A stretch of DNA of 64,000 bases from Nocardia pseudobrasiliensis NBRC 108224 (GTDB lineage: Bacteria; Actinomycetota; Actinomycetes; Mycobacteriales; Mycobacteriaceae). Below, piece after piece: positions 1-8,063 of this stretch. The DNA lies in contig NZ_BDBS01000051.1 of NCBI RefSeq assembly GCF_001613105.1, forward strand, positions 26,771 through 90,770, given 5' to 3'. Position numbers and translations under genes: made by a program. Positions within the stretch are counted from its first letter, which is position 1; each line of letters opens with the position of its first letter. The notes below the pieces were generated by a model. That model was not told the origin of the DNA, ran no database searches, and worked only from the letters and a program-made list of their open reading frames with translations.

Positions 1-279
1 GTAGATCCACTCGAGGATTTCCTCGTCGGTGTATTTTGCGTCGCGCATCACAGTGATCAGGCCGGGGAGGAATTTGACGACGGCTCCGGTGGAGTCGAAG
101 AAATCCTTGGGGATTCCGGCTATGCCGTCGCGGCGGACCGCGAGGATCTGGTGATCGCGCAGCATCTGGTGAACCCTGGTCACCGCGATGCCGAGCTGAT
201 CGGCCACGTCGGGCAGCGGGAGCAGGGTCACCGCGTCCGGCACAACATCGTCGCTGCATGGAAATGCACTCACATCCAT
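1..279 (-). CDS. Rv2175c-like DNA-binding protein (C-terminus cut by window edge)
   Basis: Ninety-three codons read from an ATG at 279 to the left edge without a stop, so the C-terminus is missing. The N-terminal part contains a helix-turn-helix-like stretch (VADQLGIAVTRVHQMLRDH) followed by a stretch ending DEEILEWIY. This matches the layout of M. tuberculosis Rv2175c, a small DNA-binding protein encoded next to pknL and known as a PknL substrate. Here too it is divergent from pknL, with about 120 bases between the starts. A kinase-regulated DNA-binding role is inferred from family and position. Confidence 0.8.
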   Translation of the reverse strand, partial: MDVSAFPCSDDVVPDAVTLLPLPDVADQLGIAVTRVHQMLRDHQILAVRRDGIAGIPKDFFDSTGAVVKFLPGLITVMRDAKYTDEEILEWIY

Positions 280-400
280 AACGGTAGTGGGTGCCGCCGG
301 GCCCGTCGTGAGACACCCTGATCCGTTCCGCCTATACCATCGGGTGAGCCGTCATGGGGCGGCATCGCTTGTCGCGGCCGAAGCGAGAGGTGAGAGCTTT

Positions 401-2389
401 GTGAAAGTCGGAGGACATCAGTTGATCGGCCAGATGCTGGACGGGCGCTACCGCATCGATGCGCCGATCGCGCGGGGCGGCATGTCGATGGTGTTCCGGG
501 GGGTGGACACGCGACTGGACAGACCGGTGGCCATCAAGGTCATGGATCCCAAGTTCGCCGGTGATCCGCAATTTTTGACCCGGTTCGAGTTCGAGGCCCG
601 CTCGGTGGCCAAACTCAAGCATCCGTCGCTGGTGGCCGTCTACGACCAGGGCATCGACGGCGACTACCCGTTCCTGATCATGGAACTGGTCGAGGGCGGC
701 ACACTGCGCGAACTGCTGCGCGAACGCGGCCCGATGCCACCGCACGCGGTCCGCGCGGTCGCCGAGCCGGTACTCGAGGCGATCGGGGTCGCGCACCGGG
801 CGGGATTGATCCATCGCGACGTCAAACCGGAGAACGTGCTCATCTCCGATTCGGGCGAGGTGAAGATCGCCGACTTCGGTCTGGTCCGCGCGGTCGCCGG
901 ATCGAATATGACCTCGGCAAGCGTAATCCTCGGCACCGCCCACTACCTGTCGCCCGAACAGGTCACCGACGGCACCGCCGACGAGCGCAGCGACGTCTAT
1001 TCCTTCGGCATCCTCATCTTCGAAATGCTCACCGGCCGAACCCCGTTCATCGGTGACAACTCGCTGTCGATCGCCTATCAACGCGTCGAGAAGGATGTGC
1101 CGAGCCCCAGCCGCCTGATCGCCGGGGTGCCACCGGAATTCGACGCCCTGGTCGCCCGCGCCACCGCCCGCGAACCCTCGCATCGCTTCGCCGACGCCGA
1201 CGCGATGGCGGCCGAGATGCGCCGCATCGCCGCGGAATTGCGACTCCCCGAGTATCGGGTGCCCGCGCCGAAGGAATCGGCCGAACATCTCTCGGCCCGC
1301 TACCGCGTCCAACCCGCCCCGGCCCCGCGCCCGGCCCCGGTCGCGGCGGAGGCGACGACCCGGATGTCCGAACAGCGCGCGCCGATGCCCCAGCCGACCC
1401 GGGTGATGACAGCGACGCAACATCTCCCGGAAACCAACGGGCACACCGCGATCGCCGAACCTCCGCCCCCGCCGCAGCAACCGACCTACCGCGGCGAGCG
1501 CGACGGCCGCGGCGGATCGCGTCGCCGGGTGCTGCTCTGGGCGGGCATCGTGATCGCCCTGGCGCTGCTGCTCGGCATCGGCGGCTGGTATCTGGGCGTG
1601 GAACGCTATTCGGCGGTACCGGCGATCGCGGGCCTGGACACCGCGCACGCCACCACGGCGCTACAGGACGCCGGATTCGACACCGCGGTCCGCAACCGCG
1701 CCTCCGACATCATTCCGGTCGGAGGCGTGGTCGGCACCGATCCGCCCGCGGGCACCCGGGCGCTCAAGGGTTCCACGGTGTCGATTCTGGTATCCAACGG
1801 CAAACCGCAGGTGCCCCAGTTCAAACCGGGCCAGGACGTGAGCACCGTCGAACAGCTCATCCGCGATGCCGGACTGCGCCCGGTCGACGGCGGCGAGACG
1901 GCCAATACCGCCCCCAAAGGCACCGTGGCGCAACTTGATCCGAAGCCCGGAACGGTCCTGCCGACCGGGGCCGCGGTGAAGATTGTGCGCAGCAAGGGTT
2001 CTCAGCCGGTGAAGCTGCCCGATGTGCGCGGCAAGACCGCCGAGGAGGCCGCCGCGACCCTGCAGAAGGCCGGACTCACCGTGGGCGACACCAGGACCGA
2101 ATTCGATCCGAAGATCAAGTCCGGGCAGGTGATCGGCACCGATCCCGCCGCCGGACAGAGCGTGCTGTCGGGTCAGACGGTCGCCCTGATCGTCTCCAAT
2201 GCCGTGCAGGTGCCCGATGTGACCGGGATGACCGCCGCCTCCGCCCGCGCCCAATTGGAGGGCATGGGGCTGAAGGTGGTGCTCAACAACGTCTTCAGCA
2301 ATGATCGCGGTACCGTCCGCCTGCAGACCCCGTTCGGGGGCTCGGCCGTCGAACCCGGCGCGACCATCACGCTGACGGTGTTCCTCTAA
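401..2389 (+). CDS. pknL: Serine/threonine protein kinase PknL with four PASTA domains
   Basis: Membrane-anchored Hanks-type kinase of 662 residues. The kinase domain (about 17-280) has the glycine loop (IARGGMS), catalytic Lys46 (VAIKVMD), HRDVKPEN at 138-145 and DFG at 158-160. A Pro-rich linker leads to one transmembrane segment (about 377-399) and then four extracellular PASTA repeats to the C-terminus, which in this family bind peptidoglycan fragments. The open frame extends upstream to a GTG at 287, but GTG 401 is preferred because GAGAGG lies upstream and the protein then begins just before the kinase fold. M. tuberculosis PknL lacks PASTA repeats. The pairing with the Rv2175c-like gene supports the name. 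Confidence 0.9.
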   Translation: MKVGGHQLIGQMLDGRYRIDAPIARGGMSMVFRGVDTRLDRPVAIKVMDPKFAGDPQFLTRFEFEARSVAKLKHPSLVAVYDQGIDGDYPFLIMELVEGGTLRELLRERGPMPPHAVRAVAEPVLEAIGVAHRAGLIHRDVKPENVLISDSGEVKIADFGLVRAVAGSNMTSASVILGTAHYLSPEQVTDGTADERSDVYSFGILIFEMLTGRTPFIGDNSLSIAYQRVEKDVPSPSRLIAGVPPEFDALVARATAREPSHRFADADAMAAEMRRIAAELRLPEYRVPAPKESAEHLSARYRVQPAPAPRPAPVAAEATTRMSEQRAPMPQPTRVMTATQHLPETNGHTAIAEPPPPPQQPTYRGERDGRGGSRRRVLLWAGIVIALALLLGIGGWYLGVERYSAVPAIAGLDTAHATTALQDAGFDTAVRNRASDIIPVGGVVGTDPPAGTRALKGSTVSILVSNGKPQVPQFKPGQDVSTVEQLIRDAGLRPVDGGETANTAPKGTVAQLDPKPGTVLPTGAAVKIVRSKGSQPVKLPDVRGKTAEEAAATLQKAGLTVGDTRTEFDPKIKSGQVIGTDPAAGQSVLSGQTVALIVSNAVQVPDVTGMTAASARAQLEGMGLKVVLNNVFSNDRGTVRLQTPFGGSAVEPGATITLTVFL

Positions 2390-2703
2390 CGAGCCGCGAG
2401 TCCGACCGTCGCGCCGCCGAGCAGTTCGGCCTCGGTGATCCCCAGTCGAGTCGCGACCAGGTCGAGCGCCTGCTGCAAGACCGCGCTGGCGCTGGCACCC
2501 ACGACCTGTGACTGCTCGGTCCGGCTACTGCCGCGCAGCACCCGGACCCGGCAGCGCCAGGCGATTCCGGCCAGATCCACCTCCGGCCGCTCGATCACCA
2601 CCGTCACCGGCACGCCGTCCATTGTGAACTCGTGCCGGGCCAGCGGCGACGCGACGCGGTCGGGAGCCACTCGCAATTCCCCGGCTACCGCTACCCTTTT
2701 CAT
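2386..2703 (-). CDS. Hypothetical protein, 105 aa
   Basis: Small acidic protein with no motif I recognise. Its ATG at 2703 has a good ribosome binding site (GGGAGG). Its TAG stop overlaps the pknL stop tail-to-tail by four bases, so the two genes converge. The sequence reads as a compact alpha/beta protein: a beta-rich first half around VTVVIERPEVDL and a helical second half ending AELLGGATVG. No signal peptide or membrane segment is visible. Confidence 0.6.
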   Translation of the reverse strand: MKRVAVAGELRVAPDRVASPLARHEFTMDGVPVTVVIERPEVDLAGIAWRCRVRVLRGSSRTEQSQVVGASASAVLQQALDLVATRLGITEAELLGGATVGLAAR

Positions 2704-2825
2704 CAGGCCTCCCAGAACAGATACCGCATACAGCCCATCGCATGAACAACGGGACTATGTCGAAGCTAGTTCAGGGATATCGAATCAGCAACTGCTCAGC
2801 AAACAATTAACCTGTGCGACACTCG

Positions 2826-3140
2826 TCACGCGACGGCCAGCAGCGGCGCTCCGGTCTCCGGATCGTTGATCGCCACCACCGCGGCGGTGGTGAACACATC
2901 GACGGGCGCACCGCCGACAGCCGGACTGATATTCGTGGTGACCTGCGCCGATAACGCGGCCGGATCGTAACCCCAGGAGATGTTGAAGATCAGCAGCCGG
3001 CTGCCGTCGCGCAGCACGACCTCCGACGGCATCCCCTCGCGGTCGCGATCGCGCAGCAAACGCAGAATCGTGCGATCGGTGGCATCGACCCGCCGGATGC
3101 CCTCGGCCCGGAAGACGACGTTCAATTCGCCGTCCGTCAC
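2826..3140 (-). CDS. Hypothetical protein translationally coupled to aroG
   Basis: A 104-residue protein starting at a GTG that overlaps the TGA stop of aroG (sequence GTGA), which implies translational coupling. The open frame runs further upstream inside aroG, but the overlap fixes the likely start. The middle contains RTILRLLRDRDREGMPSEVVLRDG and a later aromatic patch (NISWGYDP). No catalytic motif is recognised. Its only clue to function is co-expression with the first shikimate-pathway enzyme. Confidence 0.6.
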   Translation of the reverse strand: MTDGELNVVFRAEGIRRVDATDRTILRLLRDRDREGMPSEVVLRDGSRLLIFNISWGYDPAALSAQVTTNISPAVGGAPVDVFTTAAVVAINDPETGAPLLAVA

Positions 3141-4549
3141 CGCAGCATCTCGGCGACCAGGAACGCCAGTTCCAGCGACTGCTGGGTGTTCAGGCGCGGA
3201 TCGCAGGCCGTCTCGTAGCGATCCTCGAGGTCCAGATCGGAGATGTCCTGCGCGCCGCCGAGGCATTCGGTGACGTTCTCACCGGTCAGCTCGATGTGCA
3301 GGCCGCCGGGATGGGTGCCCAGCGCGTGATGCACCTCGAAGAAGCCCTGCACCTCGTCGACAATGCGATCGAAGTGGCGGGTCTTGTAGCCGGTGGAGGA
3401 TTCGTGGGTATTGCCGTGCATCGGATCGCACTGCCAGATCACCTGATGCCCGGTGGCCTGGACCTTTTCGATGATCGGGGGCAGCACGTCGCGAACCTTG
3501 TTGTTGCCCATCCGGGCGACCAGGGTCAGGCGGCCGGGCTCGTTGTTGGGGTCGAGCCGCTCGACGTATTCGACCGCGAGTTCCGGGGTGGTGGACGGGC
3601 CGATCTTCAGGCCGATCGGATTGGCCAGCAGTTCGGCGAAGGCGATATGCGCGCCGTCGAGCTGACGGGTGCGCTCGCCGATCCACAGAAAGTGCGCCGA
3701 CAGGTCGTAGAGCGCGGTATCGCCCGCGGCATTCTCGCCCAGGCGCAGCATGGCCCGCTCGTAGTCGAGAACCAGCGCCTCGTGGCTGGCGTAGATCTTG
3801 GCGGCCTGCAGGCTCGGATCCTGGACGCGGCAGGCGGTCATGAAGCGCAGGCCGCGATCGATTTCCTGGGCCAGCTGCTCGTAGCGGGCGCCGGCCGGTG
3901 ACTGGGCGACGAAGTCGCGGTTCCAGTCGTGCACCTTGTGCAGATCGGCCATGCCCGCGCCGGTCAGCGCGCGCACCAGATTCATCGCGGCGCTGGCATT
4001 GGCGTAGGCGCGGACCAGGCGCGACGGATCGTGTTCGCGCAGACCGTCTTCGGCGACCAGGGAGTTGATCATGTCGCCGCGGTAGGACTTCAGGCCCAGT
4101 GAATCGGTATCCGACGAGCGGGGTTTGGCGTACTGACCGGCGATGCGGGCCACCTTGACCACCGGCAGACTCGCGCCGTAGGTGAGCACGACCGCCATCT
4201 GCAGCAGGGTGCGGATATTGCCGCGGATATGCGGTTCGGTGTTGTCGGCGAAGGTTTCCGCGCAGTCGCCGCCCTGCAGGAGGAAGGCCTCGCCACGCGC
4301 CACCTCGGCGAGCCGCTGACGCAATTCCTCGACCTCGGCGGGCACGCAGATGGGCGGCACGCTCTCGAGGACGGTGCGCATCTTCCCGGCCAGATCCGGA
4401 TCCCAGGAGGGCTGCTGCAGGGCCGTGCGGGACAGGGCATCGTCGAGGCGCCGTCGCAGCTCGGCGGGCAACGGGGGAAGTTCCGGCAAGCGATCGATCG
4501 GTACGTCGACGGTCCAGTTCACCAGATCAGAATAGTGACCGTAGTGCAT
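3137..4549 (-). CDS. aroG: 3-deoxy-D-arabino-heptulosonate 7-phosphate synthase, class II
   Basis: Catalyses condensation of phosphoenolpyruvate and erythrose 4-phosphate to DAHP, the entry step of aromatic amino acid synthesis. The 470-residue product is almost collinear with M. tuberculosis AroG (Rv2178c): a start-proximal NWTVDVPID, the LLQGGDCAETF signature near residue 100, the metal/PEP-site segment KPRSSDTDSLGLKSYRGD and the C-terminal ETACDPRLNTQQSLELAFL. The ATG at 4549 is chosen over a longer frame to 4666 because the first residues then align with the family start. In mycobacteria this enzyme also activates chorismate mutase. Confidence 0.95.
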   Translation of the reverse strand: MHYGHYSDLVNWTVDVPIDRLPELPPLPAELRRRLDDALSRTALQQPSWDPDLAGKMRTVLESVPPICVPAEVEELRQRLAEVARGEAFLLQGGDCAETFADNTEPHIRGNIRTLLQMAVVLTYGASLPVVKVARIAGQYAKPRSSDTDSLGLKSYRGDMINSLVAEDGLREHDPSRLVRAYANASAAMNLVRALTGAGMADLHKVHDWNRDFVAQSPAGARYEQLAQEIDRGLRFMTACRVQDPSLQAAKIYASHEALVLDYERAMLRLGENAAGDTALYDLSAHFLWIGERTRQLDGAHIAFAELLANPIGLKIGPSTTPELAVEYVERLDPNNEPGRLTLVARMGNNKVRDVLPPIIEKVQATGHQVIWQCDPMHGNTHESSTGYKTRHFDRIVDEVQGFFEVHHALGTHPGGLHIELTGENVTECLGGAQDISDLDLEDRYETACDPRLNTQQSLELAFLVAEMLR

Positions 4550-4664
4550 CGTGGGTAACCCGGAGGTATGGGGGCCGGTGAGAAGGGCGCGTCCGGTACG
4601 TCCGTAGTCTCGGATGGACCGTCGAATCAGTCGTGTCGGTGCGCGATCACCGGCACGACCGCAC

Positions 4665-5183
4665 ATGAGGAGAAGACCGATCTCGCTCCGATACTTTTAT
4701 GATTGCGAATTCATCGAGGACGGGGTCGTCATCGACCTGGTCTCGATCGGCGTGGTCTGCGAGGACGGTCGCGAATACTACGCGGTCTCAACGGAATTCG
4801 ACCCGGAGAAGGCGGGCCCGTGGGTGCGGCGCAATGTGCTGCCCAAACTGCCCTCCCCCGCCTCGCCGCTGTGGCGCAGCCGCGAGCAGATCCGCGAGGA
4901 CCTCTACCGCTTCTTCCTGCCGCGCCCGAGCGTCGAACCGGAACTGTGGGCCTGGGTGGGCGCCTACGATCACGTGGCGCTGTGCCAGCTGTGGGGTTCG
5001 ATGGTCGATCTGCCGACCTCCATGCCGCGCTACACCAACGAGCTGCGGCAGTACTGGGAGATGTCGGGACGACCGACGCTGCCGCCGGTTCCGGCCGACG
5101 CCCACGACGCGCTGGCCGACGCTCGGCACAATCTCGCCAAGTTCGAGGCCATCGAGGCGTATCGGCGTCGGCAGGCGTCGTAG
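4665..5183 (+). CDS. Rv2179c-type DEDDh 3'-5' exoribonuclease
   Basis: A 172-residue single-domain nuclease of the RNase T/DnaQ fold. The first acidic motif is YFYDCEFIEDG (Asp and Glu of DEDD), the middle is near-identical to M. tuberculosis Rv2179c (ELWAWVGAYDHVALCQLWG), and the last motif is DAHDALADARHN, supplying the His and final Asp. Rv2179c is described as a 3' exoribonuclease acting on RNA overhangs. The ATG at 4665 is the closest start before the conserved LRYFYD. The gene diverges from aroG as in mycobacteria and is followed by a strong hairpin. Confidence 0.88.
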   Translation: MRRRPISLRYFYDCEFIEDGVVIDLVSIGVVCEDGREYYAVSTEFDPEKAGPWVRRNVLPKLPSPASPLWRSREQIREDLYRFFLPRPSVEPELWAWVGAYDHVALCQLWGSMVDLPTSMPRYTNELRQYWEMSGRPTLPPVPADAHDALADARHNLAKFEAIEAYRRRQAS

Positions 5184-5195
5184 GGCACAACGGGA

Positions 5196-5227
5196 AACGC
5201 CAGGGCCGATTGCTCGGCCCTGGCGTT
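5196..5227. terminator. Bidirectional terminator hairpin
   Basis: Perfect 14-bp inverted repeat AACGCCAGGGCCGA / TCGGCCCTGGCGTT with a four-base loop. It lies between the convergent ends of the exoribonuclease gene and plsC, so it can terminate both. Confidence 0.8.
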
Positions 5228-5264
5228 ACTCACAACCTTTGTCTCAGCATGCGCTTCGTTCGGA

Positions 5265-5990
5265 TCAGCTCGCGACGCTCTCCGGAATCCGATCGGCGTC
5301 GGGGCGGCTGCCCGAGGGCGCGCCCTTCTTGAGGCTCGAGGCGTACACGTCGACGTACTCCTGGCCCGACATCCGCATGAGCTCGTACATGATCTCGTCG
5401 GTGACCGCGCGCTCGACGAAGCGGTTGCCGCCCATGCCCTCGTAGCGCGAGAAGTCGATGGGCTTACCGAATTTCACGGTGACCTGCTTGCGGCGCCAGC
5501 GGAACGGTCCGGGCGGGCAGACTTCGTAGGTGCCGATCAGCGCGACCGGGATGACCGGAACGCCGGTCTCGAGCGCCAAGCGGGCGACGCCGGTCTTGCC
5601 CTTGTACAGGCGGCCGTCGGGCGAGCGGGTGCCCTCGGGATAGAGGCCGACCAGGCGGCCCTCCTTCAGCAGCCGGCGCGCGGTCTCCAGCGCGGCCTCG
5701 GCGGCCGAGGCGCCACTGCGATCGATGGGGTACTGACCGGTGCCCGAGAAGAAGAACTTCTGCAGCCTGCCCTTGAGACCGGGAGTGGTGAAGTATTCGG
5801 CCTTGGCCAGGTAGGTGATTCGACGCGGGCTCATCAGGGGGGTGAACAACCAGTCGGTGAACGAGAGGTGATTGCCGGCGAGAATGGCTGCGCCCCCGGC
5901 CGGGATGTTCTCCACCCCTTCGACCTTGGGTCGATTGTAGAGATGCATCAAAGGTCCGACCAGCACGAACTTCAGCAGCCAGTAGAACAT
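5265..5990 (-). CDS. plsC: 1-acyl-sn-glycerol-3-phosphate acyltransferase family protein
   Basis: A 241-residue PlsC-fold acyltransferase (Rv2182c position). A hydrophobic N-terminus (FYWLLKFVLVGPL) anchors it to the membrane. The catalytic NHLSFTD (His41, Asp46) and the acyl-acceptor motif YPEGTRS (about 117-123) are intact. It would transfer an acyl chain to lysophosphatidate or a related acceptor. The ATG at 5990 follows AAAGGACGCA. Lying downstream of pimB' in one long minus-strand run suggests envelope glycolipid or phospholipid supply. The substrate is not decided by sequence. Confidence 0.85.
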   Translation of the reverse strand: MFYWLLKFVLVGPLMHLYNRPKVEGVENIPAGGAAILAGNHLSFTDWLFTPLMSPRRITYLAKAEYFTTPGLKGRLQKFFFSGTGQYPIDRSGASAAEAALETARRLLKEGRLVGLYPEGTRSPDGRLYKGKTGVARLALETGVPVIPVALIGTYEVCPPGPFRWRRKQVTVKFGKPIDFSRYEGMGGNRFVERAVTDEIMYELMRMSGQEYVDVYASSLKKGAPSGSRPDADRIPESVAS

Positions 5991-6126
5991 TGCGTCCTTT
6001 CCCCTGTGAGAATTCCCGGGACCGGCCTCTTTGCGCGGGCACCACCGTCCGCTGCCGACTCTACCGCCGCGACCGAGCTGTGACCAATCCCGCATCCGGA
6101 TTTCACGCAGGACAGGGGCCACATTC

Positions 6127-7218
6127 TCACCTGCGGGCCCCGGCTTTGCCGTCCGGGCTCGCGGCCGCCTTGGCCGTGCGATTGGCGCCGGGCTTGGCCC
6201 GGCGGCTCGCGGTGGACTTCGCGGCGCGCAGATCACCGGATCGCTCCGGCGCCAACGCCGCTCGCGCCAGTTCCGCCGCGCCGATCATGCCCGCCGCCTC
6301 GCCGAGCTGAGTGGTGCGGATGCGGGCCAGTGGCCGGTGCCGGGCGCCGGTGATCGAGGTCGCGTAGTGTTCCCGGGCCTCGTCGAGGAACAGTGCGGCC
6401 GAGGAGCTCACGCCGCCCGCGATCACGATCAGGTCGGGGTCGAAGATATCGCTCACGAAGGCCAGGCCCAGGCCGAGCCAGCGGGCGAAATCGGCCATCA
6501 CATCGAGGGCGACCGGATCGCCGTCCTGGGCGGCCCCGGCCACCCGGCGACCGGTCAGCGAGCCCGGATCGCGGAACACCTCGCGGGCCAGGATGGTCGA
6601 GCGCGCCGGATCGGTGGCCAGCATCTCGATCGCGGTGTCGACCAGAGCCGTTCCACTGCAATAGCGTTCCCAGCAGCCGCGCTTGCCGCAGGGGCACGCG
6701 CGCCCGTTCGGCACCACCTGCAGATGCCCCAGTTCCGGCGCCACGCCGTAGCTTCCGCGATACAGCTCGCCGCCGACCAGCAGCGCCGCACCGATGCCGG
6801 TGCCGATCGCGACCAGCACGCCGTTGTGCGCACCGGCCGCCGCGCCGAAGCGGTACTCCGCCCACATCGCGGCATTGGCGTCGTGCTCCAGAATCACCGG
6901 CAGCCGCAGCCGTTCGCCGAGGCGATGCGCGACCGGGGTGTCCTCCCACGGCAGATGCGGCGCGAACCGCACCGAGGCCCGGGTCTCGTCCACGAATCCC
7001 GCCACGGCCAGCCCGACCGCCCCGATTTCGTGCCGCCCGCACAACTCCCGCACGGCCCGCTCGAGTCCGTCCTCGAGCGCCTGCTCGGAATGCGGCGTGG
7101 GCGCCTGCACGGTATCGAGCACCTCGCCCGCGCCATCGACGACAGAGGCCCGAATATTGGTGCCGCCCACATCGATTCCGACGGTCAGGGGCGCTTCCCG
7201 CCCGATCCGCGTCGTCAT
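6127..7218 (-). CDS. ROK-family sugar kinase (glucokinase-like)
   Basis: A 363-residue ROK kinase. The nucleotide-binding motif is GIDVGGTNIRASVVD (14-28), the catalytic Asp is in EHDANAA (Asp113), and the ROK zinc site is formed by His165 with Cys175, Cys177 and Cys182 (CPCGKRGCW). The sugar-recognition segment PELGHLQ is present. The last 55 residues form a basic, Ala/Lys/Arg-rich tail unlike typical ROK kinases. The ATG overlaps the upstream stop (ATGA), so the gene is coupled to the operon running down from pimB'. Glucose is the likeliest substrate but this is inference. Confidence 0.85.
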   Translation of the reverse strand: MTTRIGREAPLTVGIDVGGTNIRASVVDGAGEVLDTVQAPTPHSEQALEDGLERAVRELCGRHEIGAVGLAVAGFVDETRASVRFAPHLPWEDTPVAHRLGERLRLPVILEHDANAAMWAEYRFGAAAGAHNGVLVAIGTGIGAALLVGGELYRGSYGVAPELGHLQVVPNGRACPCGKRGCWERYCSGTALVDTAIEMLATDPARSTILAREVFRDPGSLTGRRVAGAAQDGDPVALDVMADFARWLGLGLAFVSDIFDPDLIVIAGGVSSSAALFLDEAREHYATSITGARHRPLARIRTTQLGEAAGMIGAAELARAALAPERSGDLRAAKSTASRRAKPGANRTAKAAASPDGKAGARR

Positions 7219-8063
7219 CGCTTGATCTGCACCGGGATCGAAACGTACCCCGACCGCCCGGCCCCGGACGCCCCCGCACTCCCCTGCCCACCGGCCCGGC
7301 CTTGTCCCGACCCACGGGCCTCGCTGCGTCCCGCCGCCCCCGCACTGCCCTGTCCGGACGCGCCCGCGGTGTCTTTTCCGGACACATTCGCCCTGCCGTG
7401 CCCGGGCGTGGTCGCCGCCCCACGGCCGGGCGCGCCTGCACTGCCTTGCCCAGGCGCGCTCGCCTTCTCATGCCCGGGCGCGCTTCCACTCTTTTGCCCG
7501 GGCGCGCTTCCACTCTCTTGTTCCCGGCCTGCTTTCGGCCGGGAGCCGCGAGGGGACGTGCGGCCGGTCATGGCGCCCAGCAGGGTCGCGCCGAGGGTGG
7601 GCTTGGCGGGGCCGGGGCGGCGGTCCGCGGCCGCGGAGTTGTCGGAGGGATCGGACACTCGGCCAATCGTGCCAGGGTCGGTCTCGGGCGAATCATCCGC
7701 ATCGGGCCCGCTATCGGGTCCTGCGGGGGGTGCTGGCGAATCATGCTGCGGCGCTTCGTGATCGAGGTCGGGGGGCATGACCGGGTCGACCGGGACCCCG
7801 GCCAGCGCCTCGCGCAGGACGGTCACGATGGCGGTGCCGTTCTCGGCGATGGCGGTGAGCACGTCGTGATGTTCCCCGCGGACCAGCGCGGCCGCCGCGC
7901 AGACCGGACACCACGTGCACGCGTCCCATTCCGGCCGTCCGTCGGCGGCCGCGCGGCGCAGCACCGGCTCCACCCGTTCCAGGACGGCCTCGGCCAGTAG
8001 CCGCAGTTCCTCGGCGAACTCGCCGAAATGGTCCTCGTGCCGATCGGAGTCGGTGGTGGTCAT
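7215..8063 (-). CDS. Hypothetical protein with CxxCPxC motif and low-complexity Gly/Pro/Ser tail
   Basis: A 282-residue protein. The N-terminal 90 residues are helical (ELRLLAEAVLERVEPVLRR) and carry CTWCPVC, a possible metal-binding cysteine cluster. The rest is low complexity with degenerate repeats of the type SGSAPGQK / GASGQGSAGA and ends in a short ordered GYVSIPVQIKR. The ATG at 8063 overlaps the previous gene's TGA (ATGA), and its own stop overlaps the ROK start the same way. It holds the Rv2183c position next to an ArsA-like ATPase. Function unknown. Confidence 0.7.
   Translation of the reverse strand: MTTTDSDRHEDHFGEFAEELRLLAEAVLERVEPVLRRAAADGRPEWDACTWCPVCAAAALVRGEHHDVLTAIAENGTAIVTVLREALAGVPVDPVMPPDLDHEAPQHDSPAPPAGPDSGPDADDSPETDPGTIGRVSDPSDNSAAADRRPGPAKPTLGATLLGAMTGRTSPRGSRPKAGREQESGSAPGQKSGSAPGHEKASAPGQGSAGAPGRGAATTPGHGRANVSGKDTAGASGQGSAGAAGRSEARGSGQGRAGGQGSAGASGAGRSGYVSIPVQIKR

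Noticed and set aside
6031..7761. Large plus-strand ORF opposite the ROK kinase
   Set aside because: Arg/Pro-rich shadow translation of well-supported minus-strand genes with known motifs.
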